Shown piece after piece: positions 51,301-62,832 of a stretch of 64,000 nucleotides of DNA (position 1 is the first letter of the stretch; the number at the start of each line of letters is the position of its first letter). A program made the translations under genes and the position numbers. Source of the DNA: Branchiostoma floridae (Eukaryota; Chordata; Leptocardii; Amphioxiformes; Branchiostomatidae); the NCBI RefSeq assembly GCF_000003815.2, contig NC_049994.1, positions 10,184,538 through 10,248,537 on the forward strand, written 5' to 3'. The notes under the pieces are model-generated. The model was not told the DNA's origin, searched no databases, and saw only the letters and a list, made by a program, of their open reading frames with translations.

Positions 51301-54300
51301 AACACGGCGGTCAGAGCAAACGCAGAAACACGTCTTGAGCAGTTGGTGTTGCAGATACGTCACTACATTCTAACATAGTGGAATTCGTTTAAAATTTGCC
51401 GTTCACATCATGATACTCAGGTCTTTAAATCTGTATTTTTTCGATGGAATAAACAATTATTCTTCAAGGATTGACCGGATGAGAACAAAGAGATAAATCC
51501 CTCGCAAGGAATAACAATCTGAATCTAAGGAAACGTGGATCCAGAAGCAGAAATAAAGTATATGTGTATGCAACACATCTAACGTAGCTTTAAGTAAATG
51601 GTTTCAATGTTGTTAGGATCTAAGCAGATTTTAGAGATGAATAGATATCACCTACATCAACATAGGTACGTTTCTACGTCAGTAGTTCTACATTTGCCTG
51701 GCTTTCTTTGTTATGATAGCGAACACATTACTGACTTTCCCTCCCAAGCTCCGGTCAATACCTTATTATGATGTTGGATTATGTACTAATAAATAAGTAA
51801 TGGACATTGTAAAGTACTAGAAACATACATCGACACAGCCATGTTCCAATATAAGTACTGTTACATTTTTGCTAAGAAAGGAATAAATATACCTCTGCTC
51901 CAAAAGTCCGAGTGATGTTTAAAAAAAAGATATATGTGGGATTATGTACGTATGAATTGAGATGCTATATTGCATCAAAACTGAAACTTTTGGATAAGTA
52001 CTGAAGGTACACTTTGTTGCATATAGAAGCTGTTTCTGATTAGCTTTCGTTTGGTCTTATTAAGAAACGAATCTGCATTATTCGTTTGCTTTCATATGCG
52101 ACTGTAAATTGCTTTAGTTGTGTTTTTCAAGCATTCAGTAATCCCTAGCGTTTCTTTTAGTCAGGTTTCGTTAGAGAGAGAAAGGGTCATTCTGTGAACA
52201 AGGTCGACGGAGATCAACCGAAAATTTAGGGGTAAGTTACTACATTATCTTAGTGTTGGAAAGAAAGTTTAGAAAGTTTTTCTGAAAGTGATATTTTTAT
52301 TCCCAAACTTTCGGAGAGACCGATCTACCATTTTAACAATTTCTGGACTGAAATAGTAACAAAATGCAGCACTGTCTATAACGTATCATTTTCAGATTTT
52401 CTGTCTTGTTTGGTTGTTACTTTATATGTTAGGACAGAAAAATACATCCTTACATAACTATTCATGATAGCTAGTTTGTTTTGACAGATTTTCAGTAGCA
52501 AATATTTTAGGAAGACTGCCTTCTGTACAATGAAAATAGGATCAAGATATCAATATGTATGGTTGTTGGAACCCTCTTGATTAAGATTGCTAAGTTTTAA
52601 ACTATTAAAGAGAGTTGTTCCAAGTTTTACAGATCAAAAATACGTATGCGAATTTAGTGCCACACCGAATTCAAAATAACACAGCTGTTCCACAGAATCT
52701 CAGTATCCGTTTCGTTGATTTAAGGTTGAAAAGGTAGCATTTTGCATGTCAAAAGACAATCTCAAGTAACCCATACATGTTTCTAAAATATGTTCATTCA
52801 CATTCAAACAGTCAAATCATTATTGATGATTGAGACAAAATTTTGAACGAATACTCCATGCGGTGAAATACACATCCATTTGTTAGTATTCTGTTAATAT
52901 GTAATTTTCTTTTACTTCTCACAGTTGCTTTTCGTTTTCCACCATTTTGATCTGCATGATTTTTTTCAGAATAATGTTAATGTCTTGACTTTTATATACG
53001 ATATCATTTCGTATATTTGGAGAATGATTACAATATGAATGTTAAAACAACGTCAGACCAAATGGCCGAACTAAAAGTTTAAAGAGGGTCAAACATGAAG
53101 CCACATGGCGTAACATGCAATGCTACCTTGTTCCATTCATTGTGTATCGTTAACTATAAGGTTAAGCAAGCGAAACAAACATTTCCATTGATCTAGGTAT
53201 TTATGGTTCGAAAGTGGACGAATTGTGTGAGTAAAATGTGCAGAATTTGTTGTCACCGGGTGTGGAAAATTATACGCAGCGTGTGTTTGAAATAGCACCT
53301 TTGAGCTTGCATGCACGCCCCACCGTAAGTTGTCCTTTTTCCTTTCTGATAGGAAAGGGTATGTAGCATTCAAACTAGAGATGCGTCGATGTCCTAGAAA
53401 TACTTACGGTTTAATTAGAACTCTTCTGGTTATTCCTTGTCTGTATGTAATACCTACCTGTGCTAAAATTCACATTCGGAGAGTAGGAGCACACATAGAT
53501 TTGTAGGGAGATTTTCTTTTTAACAGTTTGTCGTCAGAAGCGGAACAAATAAAGACAAACAAAACTTCACACATTGCTCTCAAGGTTATATTCGTTTACA
53601 CATAAGCATTTTGGCATTTTAACATTAAATGAATGTTATGAACCAATCTCCTGTAATTTCTAATTTTCATTTACTCTCAAAGAGCTGACAAATGGAAAGC
53701 GATGATGAGTACTAATGTCATGCATTAGCAGAATTGGTATGTATCAACTCCACTTGCATATTCTCAGTGAATTAATCACTTTTTCTGCAATATTGCCAAT
53801 TTGGTATGTTGGGTGTACACGCTGTGAATACCAATCCACAGATTGCAATAACTCCAGGATTCCAACTGTTGTCATTATAAACATAAGCCACCATTACAAA
53901 TCATGAGCCTGCATGTGTAATCTTGTTCCTTAACCTTTTTCGCACAGTATGAACCACTCTGTATCATGTGTTGAAAAACAATTAACTCAACAGCAGGAGT
54001 TTAGGAGGCGAAGATATTATTTTACTTGTTCCTAGACAAGCAAATGTTGGTGTATATAGAATATAAATGTGCATCTAAAAGACTAGAATTCTAGTTGGTG
54101 CGAAACAGTTAGAAAGTTTAGGTAGAAACTGATAAACAGCACCAAGGACCTGGAAACGACCAAGGCCACGGTAGAAACACCTGATATATCGTAAATTCCT
54201 GTCCAATTACGGTACTTTTGACACGCTGTAGTCTCCTCGCTATTTTTCCAGTGGTATATCACATATCCAGCATCAATAGGTTACCAACCTTGCGCAGCAG

Positions 54301-57300
54301 AAAACGCAGATGTTCATTTTGATAAGTGGGAATTTTGACCTACGAAATGAGATGGCTGGCTTACGACTGTGCCTCGCTTTTTATATGCATCTTCATAAAG
54401 TACCAGGCACTGTATGTTACTGAAAGTGTAAGTGATAACGATGCTTTTCAATATTTTTTCATCACACTTCAATTGCATCAAATGATTCACAATGCTGTCC
54501 ACGCCAACTATGTTTGTCTGCACTTAGATGTTGTATACGTGTACGTTTTTTTGTAGTTAAAGTCGTCATCCAAAGCCACTGTGCATCTAAACACGAATTT
54601 TCATATTTGGAACCATCATTGTTAAGTTGTTGCTTTGAAATTTTGGCATAGAAAACAAGAGAATCTAAATTCAATCGTTGCAAAGTTTCGATCTGGCCAA
54701 TGGAACAAAATAAACTGCAACGGTCTCTGTCCGTTGGACCATAAAACTAAAACTTTAAATCATACACGTATGATATACATGCATCATTATCAACTATGCC
54801 GTGAATATATCTGAGTCAAGCTATACAGTCAGTTACCACGTAGAGATTTCGTGTCATTCTTTGAGCAACATATCATAAATTGATTCTACCGGGACCTATG
54901 TTGTGGTCAGAAAACTTGGTTTTATACTTTCAAGATGTAGAATCTAAAATAGATTGAAGTTACATACTCTTAGAAATATTGTCCTTAAAATTCTAGAAAA
55001 AAATTATTCTGGTGATTTTAAGGAATAATAGCATATATAATACATAGTACGTGTACATCATGTGATGACCTTGTTAATGCTGTTGTGGTTTTTAGAAACC
55101 TTGTATGTCTTTTACGAGAGAGTGACCACCCTTTTCTCTATTCACAACTGTAACATCTGTTTTATTTCTTTCATCAACATTTTTTATGTTTCCCATCTCG
55201 TATCATTCGTTTCTGTGTGATGGCCAGCTGTGTTTCTTCACTGCAAGCTCTGTTGTAGAAATACACATCATGTACACACGCATAACTTTATTTCAACAAT
55301 AACAATAACAACAAAACTTAGACTACCATTAGTGTTCTTTCTTATGGACCTCAACATTTTGTTAACCCTCAAAGTCTTGTGTGGCGAAAAACACTCCTTT
55401 TTAAATCAATAAATCAATTCTGAGTTCTGTCAATGGAATGTGACCCTAGCTGCAACGGCTGAAATATATCTGCATTGCGGCAACGCTAGCCATGTTTTGT
55501 TTCTGCCAACATTAGTTGCTACTAAACAAAGTCTTAGTCTGGAATAGGTAAAGAAGCTCTTGGTTAGACTATAACGAGAATTACAGCAAAATTAAGTAGG
55601 TACACACTTGTAACTATACCCTTTTCCTGTCTAATAAAAAAAGTTGTACAAACTGTACCTCCAGGATACAGTGCACCTGTGCCTATGAAGAAATATTAGC
55701 TTCTTCCTTTCAAAAGCAAACCCAAAAGGGTCAACTTTCTCCTTTCTTGTGGGTGGGATGTGCTGTGCATCGGGGGTTGATTGTAAGACGTATCTTGGTT
55801 AGCTTCCAGAAGGTCACCGGAAGCAGGTTTGCCACGTAAAGCGGATAAGCAGTTTCAAGACATCAGAACTTACTGACAGATATTTTGCTGCTGCTGTTGT
55901 CTGTTTCTTTGGTGTCTTTTTCTGGAAGCTCAATAATTTTAGCTATGACTGTTCATTGTACAGTGAACTATTTTCAACACTAGACGCGGTAATTTTCTGC
56001 ACATTGTGAACATTGGAATAAAATCTACAATGCTAATCTAGAGCATGGGTTGTTTAGACGAAAATGCAGCCTGAAATGTGTATATGCATCTTTGGTCATC
56101 CTCATAACCTGAGCTGGGTTGTCTTGTTTGTAAAATATCTTCCAGGCACTCAAGTGATCTTAAGAATCCAAAATAAGACCATGTATCAGCACAATATTAA
56201 AACGAGTACATGCATGCGAACAATATTCTCATCTTATATACTTTCATACTAAAACATTGGGACACATGGGATCAAATACTTCTTCCATACAATGACTGTT
56301 GCATTACTAAGACATTTTTGTATCTTTGTTACTTGAATGTATGTTGGAAATTCTCATAGACAAAATATACAATACATACCCAAACAGACACATAGCTGAG
56401 AACATTATTCCTTATAGGTTTTCTCATATATTCTTGAAATATGAAAGGCCACATCGTTGTAGGATTTACAATGGTAAATCCATTGGCAGTCACCAGGGGC
56501 GCTGTAGCTGTTGTTTCAAACTGCCCTATTTGTTTGCTGCTAGGGGCAATACACTATGGTTTTAGCATGTTTTTCAATATAGAAAACACATGCATGTTAA
56601 CGTTATTAGCAACATTTCTACATGTGCAACTGTTTAGATATGATGTTCTCCTTTGTTTATTATGCGTCGAACTATAGTTGTAAGCCCTGTGAATTTTGAT
56701 ATGTTGTTACACATGCCCTCAGCAAGAAAGACAAGAGATCAACAAAGTTTAAGTTTACCCTATGTGTTTTCTACATTTCTATTCGTGTTGCAACCTAACA
56801 GATCTAGACAGAATACAAAATGTTGATGTATATGCTTGTAAAATATATTCTGAAGTTAAAACTAAGCTGAGCGTCAGCAATATGGCTATGTTTACAACCA
56901 GCTTGTTTTTTATACACCAGCTTTTTTGCCTATTTTTCAAATGCTTCGTGTCTTCAAGACATGTGCGGAACAAACAGGTAATGGAGAATATTTTTTCGTA
57001 GTTTTGTAATATAGATTCTGTCTTTGGATGCTTTAGTTCGTTTCGCCATTGCCAAAACATTATTCAGTTGATTTTAGGCAGAACGTTTGTATTTTCGGTC
57101 AGTCAACTTTCCTGAATTCCGTCCTTATGTTTTATAGCAAACAGGTACATTTGAGTAAGTGTATGTACTAGATATGGGCAATATTACAGACACATATATT
57201 CTAGAAATGGCAGGTACAATCGCGGTTGTAAAACGTGGAACATTTTACCTGCAGGCACGCTTGCAACATATAAAATACATGGGGACTAGTACGTCTATAT

Positions 57301-59553
57301 TGTACACTCTTTGTCCTTAAATCTATGTTGTATGTCTGTCTTTCGTGGTAAGGATGTCTGTGAGGAATATTGAATCCAATGATAAATAAGAATCGAAACA
57401 TATTCGTCCCAACCAGTATGGAACTATTTGTGACCAAACTGGTTTCTCTTGTTTCTACTGTGCCTCTGTCAAAATATCTACGAAATATGCCTATTGTATG
57501 TTCATGGTATAGTGAAAATGCAGGCATAGAATACTACATTTTGGGTCATATCGTTACTGCAAATGTTACCAGATGGCAATGTTGCATCAGGCTTATGTGT
57601 ACGTTTGTGTTTCTCGAAATGTATTTGAACTGTGGTGCACATATTTACCATGTCTGTGGGATCCTTGAACACACAGTCATTTGCTTTCCGTAGAACTTCT
57701 GTGTTTTTTGCACAACTTATTCGTGTAGGGGCTTTGTTTGTTGAAACTGTACACACTCCTTCTTAAATCTGTCGATTTCGATTATAATTTTGGGAATGTC
57801 CGCCACGAAAATTTTGCTGTTTTGCCTTCGAATAATTGTAGACAATACAGACCCTTTCTCTCATTTATCTTGCCCATAATTTGGAATATTCGTAGAGAAT
57901 AGTAGGATCCACTTGTCCCATTTTTGTGCTTGTTAGAAGTCTTTTTTTTGGTTTGTTTTAAAAGGAGTACGGTGCATTTTTGTGTCAAACATTTTCATCT
58001 CAAACTGCCAATGGCAGCCGATGAAAATATGCGTTCGGCACGCACAGCTTTGCAATATACACAGCTATCAACGATGTAACAACCACGTAAGCCGTGTCCT
58101 GAATTTCATAGATCGTATCGTTTTCTCTATCGCGTTCGTTGTTCTGTTTTCACTCCCAGAAGTGTCCAAACCTAGACACATATATATAAGGAGCTTTATT
58201 TTCTGCATATGGAATGCATTTCATACATTCGATCGGCCACCGCTAGTACGTAAACAAGCAACCCCCTTTTTCATGGAGGTTGATTTTGTTTGGATTCTTT
58301 CAAACACGTGGATGAATATCTTTCCGTGTTTATCATTTGCTGTTATTTTCGCATTCTAAAATGTGGTACGGTTTGCTTCTCTTTTTGCCGATGAAGTAAA
58401 TATTTACCAATCGTTAAGGAGAGGTCTAATGTTCTCGTGTACATGTGACTGAGAAAATTTGACTTAAAAGAAGAAACAAACCAAAGTTGGAAAGTAAATA
58501 ACTACATAGAATTCTTTTATTCGTTACTCGAGCATACCAACAATTGCATCTGAGACCACTATCGAAAAGTCATATTTCTAAGGACTCTGTACCCACAAAA
58601 ATAACTTTGTCAATTGTGTTTACGACAAAAAGATAAGTAAACACAAATAGTAAAAGCTTGTATCTTCCACGGGAGGCAGAAAATGTATTGTAAGATGTTT
58701 GAAAAATTCACTTAAGTTCTACATATTTACACTATTGAGAATGATGTAAAATGACTGTTTAAAAACGACTGTTTAAAATCGACTGTTAAATTCCACTGAC
58801 CTAATTCTCGACTTAGAACCTTGCCTAGAAAGACTTTTTTCTTTGGCTATATATGAAATGGGATGGGATAGAATTATGTAAAACTCGTGGATAAGAAAAC
58901 ACATTGACACTTATAGAACTTGAAATTGGCTATTCTTGAATTCTTCAAAACTTTGAACGTTTAATGTATCAGAATATAAGGAAAAGGTAAGCATCCCAAC
59001 GAAAATGTCAGTTAAATGCTGGTAGTAATTGAAAAAAAGAAACAATTCATTGCCATAGAAAAAGACTAATGTCAAACAACAACAACTCAATCATGTTTTT
59101 GCATCAATTAATCCTATTCAAGTTATAGGTTAGAGCAATGTGTTCAGGAAATGTGACATTGCATTGTAAATAAGCGGTACAATTCTCATGAATAGTAGGG
59201 GTTGGGGGTTAGAGTAGGGAGACAATAAATAACACGAGTAACCTTCATAACATTGATATATCTGCACAACATAACATGTACAATATACATGTATAAACCA
59301 GTGAGTGAAAAAAACAACAACTTTTAACTTGGATCTGATTCAAATATCAAAACTATACAGACCCCAGAGGGTAAACTGTGAGTAAACGTGTTAAGTTCGT
59401 CTGTAGGAATGTTAAAAATCGCACTACATCAACACCGATTGTATTTAACACTGGTTCAAGCTTTGACAGGTCATGATGTGTGAAAAAAAGATTTGTAACT
59501 ACGTGACAAAAACGATGTGCTGGAACAGGATTTGCATTCTTCTTTTCCCTTTT
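51301..59553. other. Non-coding stretch directly upstream of the Hox gene
   Basis: No exon is supported. It probably includes the Hox promoter and proximal regulatory DNA, but I see no TATA box or other element that can be assigned. Open frames reach 125 codons (57982-58359) without a convincing domain. Confidence 0.5.
58752..58789. repeat. Short tandem repeat, 14-bp unit, three copies
   Basis: TGACTGTTTAAAAA, CGACTGTTTAAAAT and CGACTGTTAAAT follow one another without spacer. Confidence 0.75.
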
Positions 59554-59653
59554 NNNNNNNNNNNNNNNNNNNNNNNNNNNNNNNNNNNNNNNNNNNNNNN
59601 NNNNNNNNNNNNNNNNNNNNNNNNNNNNNNNNNNNNNNNNNNNNNNNNNNNNN
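59554..59653. other. Assembly gap (100 N) at the 5' side of the Hox exon
   Basis: Exactly 100 Ns, placeholder size. It may hide the Hox 5' UTR, promoter or additional N-terminal codons. Open frames that run through it are artefacts of translating N. Confidence 0.99.
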
Positions 59654-59694
59654 AGCATGCAGGACACAAATTTCTGGTCAGGGGAGGCAGCGAG

Positions 59695-59739
59695 ATGGCC
59701 TACGGGGACAGGTTACCCCCACGCCGAGACTTTTCATGA
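59695..59739 (+). promoter_or_regulatory. Candidate upstream ORF overlapping the Hox start codon
   Basis: An ATG at 59695 in a favourable context (GAGATGG, purine at -3 and G at +4) opens a 14-codon frame encoding MAYGDRLPPRRDFS. It ends with TGA at 59737-59739, so its stop overlaps the proposed Hox ATG at 59736 as ATGA. Such a layout can couple translation by termination and reinitiation, or damp expression. This is inference. Alternatively the real N-terminus begins elsewhere, or a sequencing slip next to the gap separates the two frames. Confidence 0.35.
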
Positions 59740-60000
59740 GCGGCCCGGCGACTTCCACCACCTGCACCTACAGCCAGAACGTTCGTATCGTGGAGGGCCC
59801 CCGTGCTCCCCACCACTCCCCCGACAAATACTCGCAGGTGGATTTTCCACGTGATGAACCCTTCCAGCCCGTGGTGCTTCCACCAGCTAGTGGACCTCTG
59901 CATCCACCTTTCACCTATTCCCCACAGCTCTGTCAACTGGACCACTTCCTGGAGTCCTGGCAACGGAGCAGGGAGGCGACCAAACCGGCAGAAACCATCG
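59736..60000 (+). CDS. Posterior-class Hox gene, coding exon 1 (N-terminal region)
   Basis: This exon encodes the N-terminal part of a Hox transcription factor, a nuclear DNA-binding protein that patterns the posterior body axis. From the ATG at 59736 there are 88 whole codons plus one base. The product is rich in proline, serine and histidine, ends in ...KPAETI, has one tryptophan at residue 75 (in FLESW) and carries no other domain I recognise. The exon ends at CG|GTAGTA in phase 1, which matches the phase of the acceptor at 61668; the join makes an alanine codon. The exon is clearly GC- and CpG-richer than its surroundings, as expected for coding sequence here. The start is uncertain. The frame stays open upstream to the assembly gap at 59554-59653, so a longer N-terminus is possible, and the ATG at 59736 has a weak context (T at -3). 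No hexapeptide of the YPWM type is visible, which is normal for posterior Hox proteins. Identity rests on the linked homeobox exon. Confidence 0.75.
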
Positions 60001-60506
60001 GTAGTACACAACGTGTTTTTATTTTACAGCATATACTTTGTTTGGAAATTTATCGATCGTTTTTTATCGAACTAGTTCCACTATTCTACCGTGACACAAT
60101 AGACCGACACGCCAATTACAAACATTTCTGCACAGATGATTTCGTCTTGTTACTCAAGTCTAGTTACCACTGACTTGGCAGTCTAATAACAATAAATCAT
60201 CATCGTCGTACAAATAAATCTTAAAGGTCTTTGGTAGAAGAGCAGTTCAATGTCCTCTTTACTCCATCTATGATATCATTGCTTTCTTAGAACTTATTTT
60301 CTATGCCATGTAAAAAAAAGCATATACAAAGTGCCGTAATATTTGCCCAGCACTAGCAACAGTTGGTTCAGTGTATCATGTCCTCTGGCTAGATCTCCTT
60401 GTTTAGTACAGTACTTGGTGGTATCCTTCTGAAATTTTGTTGGTTTCTAACAATGTGTGTACTTTGAATCTTGTTTTTCAAAAGCCTTTGAGATTCCCTA
60501 ATGCCT

Positions 60507-60657
60507 NNNNNNNNNNNNNNNNNNNNNNNNNNNNNNNNNNNNNNNNNNNNNNNNNNNNNNNNNNNNNNNNNNNNNNNNNNNNNNNNNNNNNNNNNNNNNN
60601 NNNNNNNNNNNNNNNNNNNNNNNNNNNNNNNNNNNNNNNNNNNNNNNNNNNNNNNNN
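60507..60657. other. Assembly gap (151 N) in Hox intron 1
   Basis: 151 Ns, possibly an estimated size. It lies inside intron 1. Confidence 0.99.
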
Positions 60658-60871
60658 GCTAATGTCCTATTTATTGCCTGTTCCAATCTTTTTCGGCAAA
60701 TATGATAAATGACGAATCTCACAACATCTGTAAGAATGTATGGTTACATACTGCCAGATTTTCGGTTTGCAAGAGTGATATTGTATGCCAATATGTCAAA
60801 TTGAATTCCTTCTTTCGCTTGAGAACATCAGCTAAGGTCTGTTTTGTATTTCTATCCTTTCCATTGGCTAA

Positions 60872-61489
60872 TTAATACATGGCTAGTTTCCCCACTTGAC
60901 TGAGATGCCGTCTTAACATCAATGAGTGACATTGGCCCACCGGTTGACTAGCTCCCAACTGTAGCGTCACATCGTATACTTGGGAACATACACCGTGTGG
61001 TATTTCCAATGGCACCTGTTGCAGCCAAACCCACAAAATGTTGTTAAAAAAACTGAGCAGGTAATTGATGCAACATTGTCGAGCCACCTGTTACTGGAGT
61101 GTATATTCTAATAAACCGTGTTATGGGACTGGTAGAACATGTAGCCTCACTGAGGGGCGGCGATAAATGCGGTCATGAGTTTGGTTTTGGCAGTAAGTGT
61201 CATCTATAAAACGTTGTGCCAATAGTTCACGCTGATTCAAGGAATGCTGAGGGCATGTTTGTGGCTTTGTAGATACATGCAGCAGCTTTCTACGATGAAA
61301 TACTTCATTTCCAGGCAATGGATGAATAGGCAGTGTCTTTAGAGGCATAATGATGGCATTTTTTATTGGTGTTTGCGTTTCTTTCTTCTTAATTTTGTAA
61401 GTCAATGGCACCAACGTATATATGTATCTCCATTGACAAAAACGCTTAAAGCTTGTGACCTTACGACCATTCCATTGTGCGTGCTGCAC
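60872..61489 (-). pseudogene. Unidentified antisense reading frame in Hox intron 1
   Basis: On the - strand a 122-codon frame (61489 to 61121) is followed in the same register, after two stops 13 codons apart, by a 71-codon frame (61087 to 60872). That makes about 206 codons broken by only two stops, in DNA where stops should occur roughly every 14 codons. The translated text is mixed in composition, with basic, proline-rich stretches such as PIHPLPGNEVFHRRK, and is not low-complexity. I recognise no family. It could be a decayed transposon ORF, a pseudogene fragment or chance. Confidence refers to it being a remnant of coding sequence. Confidence 0.3.
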
Positions 61490-61667
61490 ATTTCAATTAA
61501 CACAGAAATTCAGATGTCGCACAATATTTATCGCCTAGGTTCATGAAACTTTCAATTGCTTCAGGGTAGTGTTAAACAAGATACGTTAGCTTATTAAACC
61601 CTCCAGTTGAAGCATTATTTATCTCTTTTTACTCATGTATATTTTCTTTGCCTTGTTGTTTTTTTAG

Positions 61668-61834
61668 CTCAACAAAATGGCGGAGGATCCTTGACGAAAC
61701 CAGTTCGACCGAAGAGGCGTCCGTACTCCAAGTACCAGCTCAACGAGCTTGAAAATGAGTACGTCCAAAACCAGTATATCAGTAGGGACAAGAGGCTACA
61801 GCTCTCACAAAAGCTCAACCTCACAGAGAGACAG
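61668..61834 (+). CDS. Posterior-class Hox gene, coding exon 2 (homeodomain residues 1-44)
   Basis: This exon encodes a short QQNGGGSLTKP linker and then homeodomain positions 1-44. It begins after a strong polypyrimidine tract and TTTTTAG at 61661-61667. It ends at CAG|GTAAAC, a near-ideal donor, in phase 0 exactly after Gln44. Key homeodomain residues are present: R5, Y8, L16, E17, Y20, I26, R31, L34, L40, and Q44 at the end of LTERQ, where helix 3 begins. Tyr20 within ELENEY, and DKR at 29-31, resemble vertebrate group-13 and other Abd-B-type proteins more than Hox9/10, which have F20. R2-P3-K4-R5 replaces the usual RKKR arm. Reading on past the donor meets a stop at 61856 and gives no WFQNRR, so splicing is required. 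The recognition helix (V45 onward) is absent from the rest of the window. I do not assign a paralogue number: candidates are amphioxus Hox13-15 or an ambulacrarian Hox11/13. Confidence 0.92.
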
Positions 61835-62139
61835 GTAAACGCCTTCCTTCACCTATAAAGCTTGTAGTGTTGTTTTTGACCTCTGACATTCGTTCCTATA
61901 GAAATCATTTGTTTTCAGACTTGAGACGCAGCCATATTGGTGGTCTAACAATTTTATTGAAAATGTAGAATAAGATGCCTATGCCAAATGAACGAGAATG
62001 TTTCAAGCTACCATCAATGACGAAAACACCAGGGTTTGACGAAAGAACCCTATCTCCTCCCTCTGTACGGAGGGTAAATGCTGCAGTACACGTGTGTACC
62101 TCTTGGGGCCGCTGCTGCAACTGCAATCAGGATGTACGA

Positions 62140-62475
62140 AGGCCTGATTCGTCAAAACGAGACAGCTTCTCCAGACGTTATCAAAACTTCTCCGACCATT
62201 TTTAAGTCTTCCTCTGACCACTTTAAACCTTCTCCAGAACGTAGCCAAGCATTCACATTTCCAAACCTCCTGCAAACCATAGTTATACATTTAAACACAT
62301 TTTCCAGGCCTTCTCCGGACCTTTTCCAAGCCTCCGTCAAACTATTTCCAAGTCTAAGTCTTCTCCAAACCACTTGCAGGGATACCACAAACCATTCAAA
62401 ACCTTCATTAGTTATTTCCAAGCCGCCCCAAAGTTATTTTAAAGACCATTTTCAAGCCTTTTCAAGGCCGTTTTG
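62140..62475. repeat. Degenerate minisatellite in Hox intron 2
   Basis: Variants of a CCTTCTCCAAACCATTTCCAAG-like unit of about 20-30 bp recur along the stretch (TTCTCCAGACG, TTCTCCGACCATTTTTAAG, TTCTCCGGACCTTTTCCAAG, TTCTCCAAACCACTTGCAG, and others). It produces open frames on both strands with repeating text, for example WKRSGEGLE and WLRSGEGLK on the - strand. These are a by-product of the repeat, not evidence of a protein. Confidence 0.7.
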
Positions 62476-62808
62476 AACACAGGAGCTAAGGTCTTCCAAA
62501 CCCTTACGAAGGGGTTCCGACGAACCGCAAAGTCTAAAGACCCTGGAAACCCAGGGCTGAGGCTAATTGTACAGCGGACGATCCCTGGTGGGTCAAGGGT
62601 GACATGAAAACATGAAATTATGCTGTCGGTGTAGACCTAGTATTTTCTTTGAGCGTCTACCATTCATAACACTGTTCTTGATACTTGTAAGTTATTCCAC
62701 AACGTCAATCTGGTATCTTTCCTTTCTTCAAAATTTGTTCGAAAACATATAGTATAAAAAGGGAATGATTCGTAGCATACTAAATCACACGACAAAACAT
62801 TCCAGTAT

Positions 62809-62832
62809 TGTGTGTGTGTGTGTGTGTGTGTG
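62809..62832. repeat. TG microsatellite
   Basis: This is a run of 12 TG units in Hox intron 2, followed by an alternating purine-pyrimidine tail (TACGCGTGCGCG), giving about 36 bp able to adopt Z-DNA. Confidence 0.95.

Larger units (their letters stand above)
60001..61667 (+). other. Hox intron 1 (phase 1)
   Basis: This intron is inferred from matching phase-1 splice sites: GTAGTA at its start, and a T-rich tract ending TTTTTAG at its end. It includes a 151-N assembly gap at 60507-60657, so its true length is unknown. The antisense strand between 60872 and 61489 holds two open frames of 71 and 122 codons in the same register, separated by two stops only; this is listed as a finding. I see no other exon in the intron. 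Confidence 0.75.

Noticed and set aside
57982-58359. 125-codon + frame with a segment (FIDRIVFSIAFVVLF) resembling the last membrane helix of Cys-loop receptors
   Set aside because: Only one short hydrophobic match, no supporting domain before it, and no splice sites that connect it to other receptor exons.
59517-60173. 218-codon frame spanning the gap at 59554-59653 and the Hox exon
   Set aside because: Its first half is translation of Ns and its end runs through the intron past the donor at 60000. Only 59736-60000 (perhaps more to the left) is real coding sequence.
61607-61858. Unspliced 83-codon frame containing the homeodomain part
   Set aside because: The N-terminal 20 codons are the T-rich acceptor region and the last codons after 61834 are intron; they do not match any homeodomain helix 3.
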